A stretch of 64,000 nt of DNA from Aquila chrysaetos chrysaetos (lineage: Eukaryota; Chordata; Aves; Accipitriformes; Accipitridae): the NCBI RefSeq assembly GCF_900496995.4, contig NC_044011.1, forward strand, positions 46,673,541 through 46,737,540, written 5' to 3'. How positions within the stretch are numbered: the first letter of the stretch is position 1; the number at the start of each line of letters is the position of its first letter. The notes below the pieces were generated by a model. The model did not search any database and had not been told where the DNA came from. It saw only the letters and a program-made list of their open reading frames with translations. The position numbers and the translations under genes are program-made. Positions 59,210 through 64,000 of this stretch are shown piece by piece.

Positions 59210-62200
59210 ATGCTGCGGTACCTGCTGAAGACGCTGCTGCAGATGAACCTGTTCGCCGACTCGCTGGGAGCCGAGGGCTCCAACTCCTCCCAGCTCCTGC
59301 TCGGCATCAACCGCACCATCGCCGCCCTCCACCTCCCCGGCCTCCCCCCCGGTAACGGTACGTGGCCCCGGGACCCCGCTGTCTGTCCCCGCTGTCCCAC
59401 TGGAAATAGCCCGTAGCACACCCCCCCCCCCCCCCCGCCCAGCCCCGAGCTGGGATCCCAAACCGGTCCCGGGTCCCCGCGCTGGGACCTACCCCAGGTC
59501 CCCAGTCTGGGAGCGAGCCCGTGGCCCCAAATCAGCCCCGTGTCCCCACGCCGGCACCGGCTCCGTGTCCTCGGGCCAACCCTCGGACCGCGGACCGGGA
59601 GCAGTCACTTGTCCCCAGATAGTCCCTGGGACCCCAAACTGTGACCAGACCGGTGGCCCCAAATCGGGAACAACCCTGTGTCCCCAAACCAGCCCCATGT
59701 CCCCAAACCAGCCCCCTGTCCCCAAATTCCAAACCCGGAGCAACCCCCTGTTCCCAAATTGGCCCCATGTCCCCAGACTGACCCCCACACCGTGAACTGG
59801 GACTGAGGTGGTGTCCCCAGATAGTCCCCATGTCCCCGGACCAACTCCCAGATCCCAAACCGGGAGCAACCCCATGTCCCGAAACTGTCCCTGTGTCCCT
59901 ACACCAACCCCATAGCCCCGAACTGGAAGTGACCCAGTGTCCCCAAACTGCCCCCATGTCCCCGCACCAATCCCCAGACTCTGAACGAGGACCAGCCCTG
60001 TGTCCCCAAACTGTCCCCGTGTCCCCAAACCAACCCCCAGACCCTGAGCCAGGAGAGACGCTGTGTCCCCAAACCAGCCCTGTGTCCCCAAACTGTCCCC
60101 ATGTCCCCAAACCAGCCCTGTGTCCCCAAACCATCTCCATGTCCCCAAACCAGCCCCACATCCCCGAGCTGGGGTGCGGTGGGTAACAGCCCGGGCCAGG
60201 TGCGGGTGCCGGGGGGGGCGAGGGAAGGGGTGTCCGCCTGAATTTTAAGTCCATTTTTGAGCTTTTTCCCCTCTTTTTTTAGTCTGCGCTTCCCCCTCCA
60301 GTTGGCTCTGGGTGGCCGATGAGGGGGGGGGGTGTCCCCAAGCCCCCGCGGGACCCCCCGCCCTGGCACAGGAGGGGGCCTGGCCTGACCCCCCGCTCAT
60401 CCCAATTAGCCACCGGGCCCAGCTGCGGCCCCCTCGGCCCCCGCTGTGCCCACCCCACGCCACCACCGCCCCACGGGGTACCCGGTACCCCACAGCATCC
60501 CTCCCCGTCCCCATGGCAGCTGCATCCCGTCCCCATGGCAACGCATCCCGGCTGCTTGGGGCGCCCCAAATCGCAGCCCACTCCCCCCCCGCCGCAACAC
60601 TCGGGAGCTGGGACGGGAGCGTGTGTACACGCGTGTGCAAATGGGGGGGACACGCACGAGTGCAGCGTGCACGTGTGGAGCCGCAGGCATGAGTGTGCAT
60701 GCGTGTGCATGCGTGTGCATGCGTGTGCCGATACGCAGGGACGTGGGTAAGTGCAGGCTTGCGCGCCTCATCGGGATGCGTGTGTGGATGTGCACGGATG
60801 TGCGCGCCCCGCGTGCGTGTGCAAATGCGCGTGTGCAAATGCACGTCTGTGCCTGCACGCACACCCCTGTGTGAATACCCATGTGTGTGCACGCACCTCG
60901 GTGTGTGTGCACATGCACACCCCTCCACGAGCGCACACGTGTGTGCGTGCAGCTGCGTAAGTGCATGCACACCCCTGTGTGAACGCACGCGTGCACGCAC
61001 GAGCGCGTGCGCCCGCGTCTATAAGCACACGCGCGCGTGCAAACGCGTAGCTGATGCACGCATCCGTGCCCGTGCCCGGCTGCACATGCGTTCGTGCATG
61101 TGCGCGTGTGTGCACGCGCACTCATGCGTGTGCAAGCTGCGTGTGTGCCTGGGTGTGCGCTTGCGTGGGTGCGCAGACCGTCTCTGGGACAGCAGTGACA
61201 CTCAGTGAGCACAGCCTGAAGTGCAGTGCCAGCCGTGGGTGGCACTTGGGGACACGGGTGGGCCATGCCAGCCCGACCCAGCCAGTTAGACCCCAGCGTT
61301 AATGAGCATTAATTATCCCAGAATTAATGAGCATTCATTAATTCCCGTGCCCTAAGGGTGGGGATTTTACTGGAACAGCCCCACAGACCCAATATGGTTG
61401 GGTATGAAGCGGTTTCTCCAGTCTGGAGTTACCAGCTCTGCTATAGAAAATCACCATTTGCAGCTGGGGGAAAAAATCCCCTTTTGGGGAGAATTTAGCC
61501 CCAACCCCATTTCCGCGGGGATGCCCAGTTGGAAACTGGGTGGAAAAGGGGCATTACTGGGACCAGAGCTGCTTTGTCCCCCTGTCCTCATCCCCCCGTG
61601 TGTCCGAGGTCTGACACCCTCCCGGTCCTGCTCCCACCACACCAGCACCCACCCTCGGGTGGGGGGAATACACTGGGCTGAGACTTGGCCACACTTCATC
61701 TCACCGCCTGGTCATCTCACCTCTTGGTTGGCGGGGCGGGGGGAGATGCTGGGCTGAGACTTGGCCACACTTCATCTCACCTCCTGGTCATCTCACCTCC
61801 TGGGCCGAGACCTGGCCATACTTCATCTCACCTCCTGGTCCCCTCACCTCCTGGTTGGGTGCGGGGGGAGACACTGGGCTGAGGCCTGGCCACAATTCAT
61901 CTCACCTCCTGCTCACTAAGCAAAGCAGGCGACGGTGCCAGGAAAGCTCCATGCAACCCGACGGGGGTTGCTCAGCCCCCCAAAACCCCCTTCCCCACCT
62001 CCCTGGGGGAGGTCGTGGGGACCACCCCCCCCCTATTTTTTACCCAGGGTCCCACCCTCAGCTGGAGGACATGGCACCCCGTATCGTGGAGCACCCCACG
62101 GATCTCCTGGTCTCCAAGGGGGAACCGGCCACCTTGAGCTGCAAAGCCGAAGGGCGCCCATCCCCAGCGGTGGAGTGGTACAAAGATGGGGAGCGGGTGG

Positions 62201-63981
62201 AGACGGACCGGGAGGACCCCCGCTCCCACCGCACCCTCCTGCCGGGGGGGGTCCCTCTTCTTCCTCCGCATCCTCCACGGCCGGCGGGGGAAGCCCGACG
62301 AGGGGGTCTATGTCTGCGTGGCCAGGAATTACCTGGGGGAGGCCACCAGCAGGAACGCATCCCTGGAGGTGGCCGGTGAGTCCCCCTGGGGGGGACGACA
62401 CGGGGGGACAGCGGGGAGGGCTTGGGGTTAGGGGGGGGACTGGGGGGGGGGGGGGGGTCTGGTGTCACCACGAAGCCCAGCCCGGTGCGGCGGCTCAGGG
62501 GATGAGGGGCTGCAAAATCCTCAGGCCTGGCGCTGCTGCTGAGCAAAAAGAAGGGAAAGAAAAGGAAAAGAAATTAAAATAATTGAAAATGAGGGAAAAG
62601 AAATGAAAATAAGTAAAAGAAATGAAAGGAAGCGAAAATAAGGGAAAAGGAAGAAAAATACGTAAAAATAAATGAAAATAAGTAAAAGTAAAAGAAAATA
62701 AGTAGCAGTACAGGAAAACAAATGAAACAAAGTTAAAACAATTGAAAATAAGTGAAAATAAGGGAAAGAAATGAAAAGAAGGGAAAATAAAAGAAAAATA
62801 ATTGAAAAAAGAAGTGAAAAGTTAAGATAATTGAAAATAAGTGAAAATAATAGAAAAGAAATGAAAAGAAGGGAAAAGAAGTGAAAACAAAGGGAAAAAA
62901 AAAGAAATGAAAATCGAAAAGAAACAAAAATCATTGAAAAGAAGGGAAAAGCATCGGAAGTATTTGAAAATAAATTCAGATAATTGCAAATAAATTAAAA
63001 TAAGTGCCGATACACTAAAACCAATGACAGGAACGTCCCCGGTGCGACCCCAAGCTTCGGCCCTTGGGGGGTGCCACCCGCTGAGGCTCAAACCCAGAGC
63101 CGGGATGACGCCGGAGTTAAATCCAGACCGGGCTTAGACCCGAACTCAGTCACCAGGGATTATTTTGGGGGGGACAGGGCTAGATCCGGGGGGGGCGGGC
63201 AGCGTTACACCCCGCATCGGCGGTCGGATCCAGGTCCTGCCGATGTGAAATGCAGCATCGCTCGGCTTTGGTATCTCCATGCTGGGAGGAGGGGGGGGGG
63301 GGGGTCCCCAGCATTAGGGGTGCAGGGATGGGGAAACTGAGGCAGGGCTGATGTCATGACACCCCCCGCCCCCCCCCCCAGTGCTGCGGGACGATTTCCG
63401 GCAGCCCCCCGGGGACGTGGTGGTGGCGGCGGGCGAACCGGCCGTCCTGGAGTGCGTCCCCCCCCCGCGGCCACCCCGAACCCAGCGTCTCCTGGAAGAA
63501 GAACGGCGTTCGCCTCAGCGACGAGGACGAGCGCTTGACGGTGAGGGATATGGGGGAGGGGGGGGTGTCCCCCCCCAAAACCTGGGGGGCGCGGGGGCTG
63601 AGCCCCCCCCCCCCGCTCTGGTTGAACCGGGCTGCCTGGCAGATCCGCGGCGGGAAGCTGATGCTGGCCAGCACCCGTAAGAGCGATGCCGGCGTCTACG
63701 TCTGCGTGGCCACCAACGTGGTGGGGGAGAGGGACAGCGAGCCGGCCGAGCTAGTGGTCTTCGGTGCGTGGGGACGGGGATGTCATTTTTGGGGTGCCGG
63801 GGGCGGGTGCCGTCCCGGCAGGACTGACGGCCGCCCCCGCAGAGCGCCCGGCGTTCGGCAAGAGGCCCCTCAACAAAGCGGTGCTGGTGGAGGGGACAGT
63901 GGAGTTTCCCTGCGAGGTGGTGGGGGACCCCCAGCCTGCGGCTCGCTGGCGCAAGGAGGAGGGCAAGATGCCTCCGGGAAG
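59210..63981 (+). CDS. ROBO3: Roundabout receptor 3, first five coding exons (runs off window)
   Basis: Exons 59210-59357, 62048-62375, 63382-63540, 63643-63763 and 63843-63981; the gene continues past 64000. The N-terminus [20 protein letters not shown] matches ROBO3 and, with LPPGNGS and the Ig order, separates it from ROBO1/2/4. Exon 2 encodes Ig1 (Cys in LSCKAEG and YVCVARN), exons 3-4 Ig2 (LECVPP and YVCVATN) and exon 5 the start of Ig3 (FPCEVVGD). Exons 2 and 3 are each one base longer than the frame allows: 8 G at 62244-62251 (7 expected) and 9 C at 63458-63466 (8 expected). Removing one base at each restores family sequence, so these look like assembly errors. The protein controls commissural axon crossing at the midline. 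Confidence 0.95.
59450..60185. repeat. TGTCCCCAAACCAGCCC minisatellite in ROBO3 intron 1
   Basis: Degenerate units of roughly 16-36 bp with CCATGTCCCCAAACC and GGGAGCAACCC. Long antisense frames (Gly/Trp/Asp-rich) are artefacts. Confidence 0.9.
60600..61190. repeat. TG/CG/CA-alternating tract in ROBO3 intron 1
   Basis: About 590 bp dominated by GCGTGTGCATGCGTGTGC and GCACACGCG-type sequence. The alternating purine-pyrimidine pattern favours Z-DNA. Confidence 0.85.
61190..61670 (+). other. ROBO3: ROBO3 intron 1, unique part
   Basis: Unique sequence with GCGTTAATGAGCATTAATTA and AATTAATGAGCATTCATTAA near 61299-61342, short homeodomain-type repeats. No exon is seen. Confidence 0.4.
61670..61925. 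repeat. Tandem repeat before ROBO3 exon 2
   Basis: Five or so copies of CTTCATCTCACC and CCTGGTCATCTCACCTCCTGG-like sequence, plus three copies of a longer unit with GGGCTGAGACTTGGCCACAC. They lie about 120 bp before the exon 2 acceptor. Confidence 0.85.
62550..63020. repeat. AAAATAAGTGAAAA minisatellite in ROBO3 intron 2
   Basis: About 470 bp of A/G-rich units (GAAAATAAG, GGGAAAAGAAATG, AATTGAAAAT). The plus strand has almost no C. The minus strand gives a Phe/Ser/Leu/Ile artefact frame of 137 codons. Confidence 0.9.
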
Positions 63982-64000
63982 GTAAGCGGTGGGCGAGGGG

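Noticed and set aside
62521-62934. 137-codon Phe/Ser/Leu frame resembling membrane segments
   Set aside because: It is the antisense of an AAAATAAG repeat in ROBO3 intron 2.
1-64000. CRISPR arrays, operons, tRNA or rRNA genes
   Set aside because: The window is vertebrate nuclear DNA. Tandem repeats here have no spacer structure of CRISPR type, and no tRNA cloverleaf or rRNA segment was recognised.

Overview
This is a vertebrate nuclear window, most likely from a bird. It carries spliced genes with GT-AG introns, CpG-rich promoters, poly-C/poly-G runs and many minisatellites. The six genes recognised are, in order, SIAE(-), SPA17(+), NRGN(+), ESAM(-), MSANTD2(-) and ROBO3(+, 5' part only). 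From memory this matches the order and strands on human 11q24.2, whose avian counterpart is the chromosome 24-type microchromosome. Mammalian VSIG2, expected between NRGN and ESAM, is not seen. The assignment to birds is an inference from gene order, compact introns and base composition; the species is not identified.

Layout. 0.2-5.3 kb: all ten coding exons of SIAE. 5.3-5.9 kb: a CpG-rich head-to-head promoter shared with SPA17. 5.9-6.75 kb: three SPA17 exons holding the RIIa-like dimerisation domain; the usual IQ-motif exon is not found. 6.8-10.2 kb: intergenic sequence with a purine-rich minisatellite. 10.65-14.7 kb: NRGN (73 codons in two coding exons, then a 3'UTR intron full of minisatellites). 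15.5-24.9 kb: ESAM (seven coding exons, one apparent homopolymer frameshift). 26.1-50.6 kb: MSANTD2 (four coding exons spread over about 23 kb of AT-richer, minisatellite-poor introns). 50.6-59.2 kb: intergenic arrays of minisatellites alternating with TAAT-rich non-repetitive blocks that look like regulatory sequence. 59.2-64 kb: the first five coding exons of ROBO3, with two apparent homopolymer frameshifts.

The genes are not one pathway. SIAE is a lysosomal/secreted sialate O-acetylesterase, SPA17 a sperm-flagellum RIIa-domain protein, NRGN a postsynaptic calmodulin buffer, ESAM an endothelial junction Ig protein, MSANTD2 a nuclear SANT-like protein and ROBO3 an axon-guidance receptor. No undescribed multi-gene system is evident. 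The most useful leads are a candidate in-frame 45-nt cassette exon inside the MSANTD2 SANT-like domain, the missing SPA17 IQ exon directly upstream of the phase-matched NRGN IQ exon, ancestral-type ROBO3 Ig1 residues, a GC-AG intron in SIAE, three +1 homopolymer frameshifts that would corrupt automatic annotation, and TAAT- and E-box-rich blocks upstream of ROBO3.
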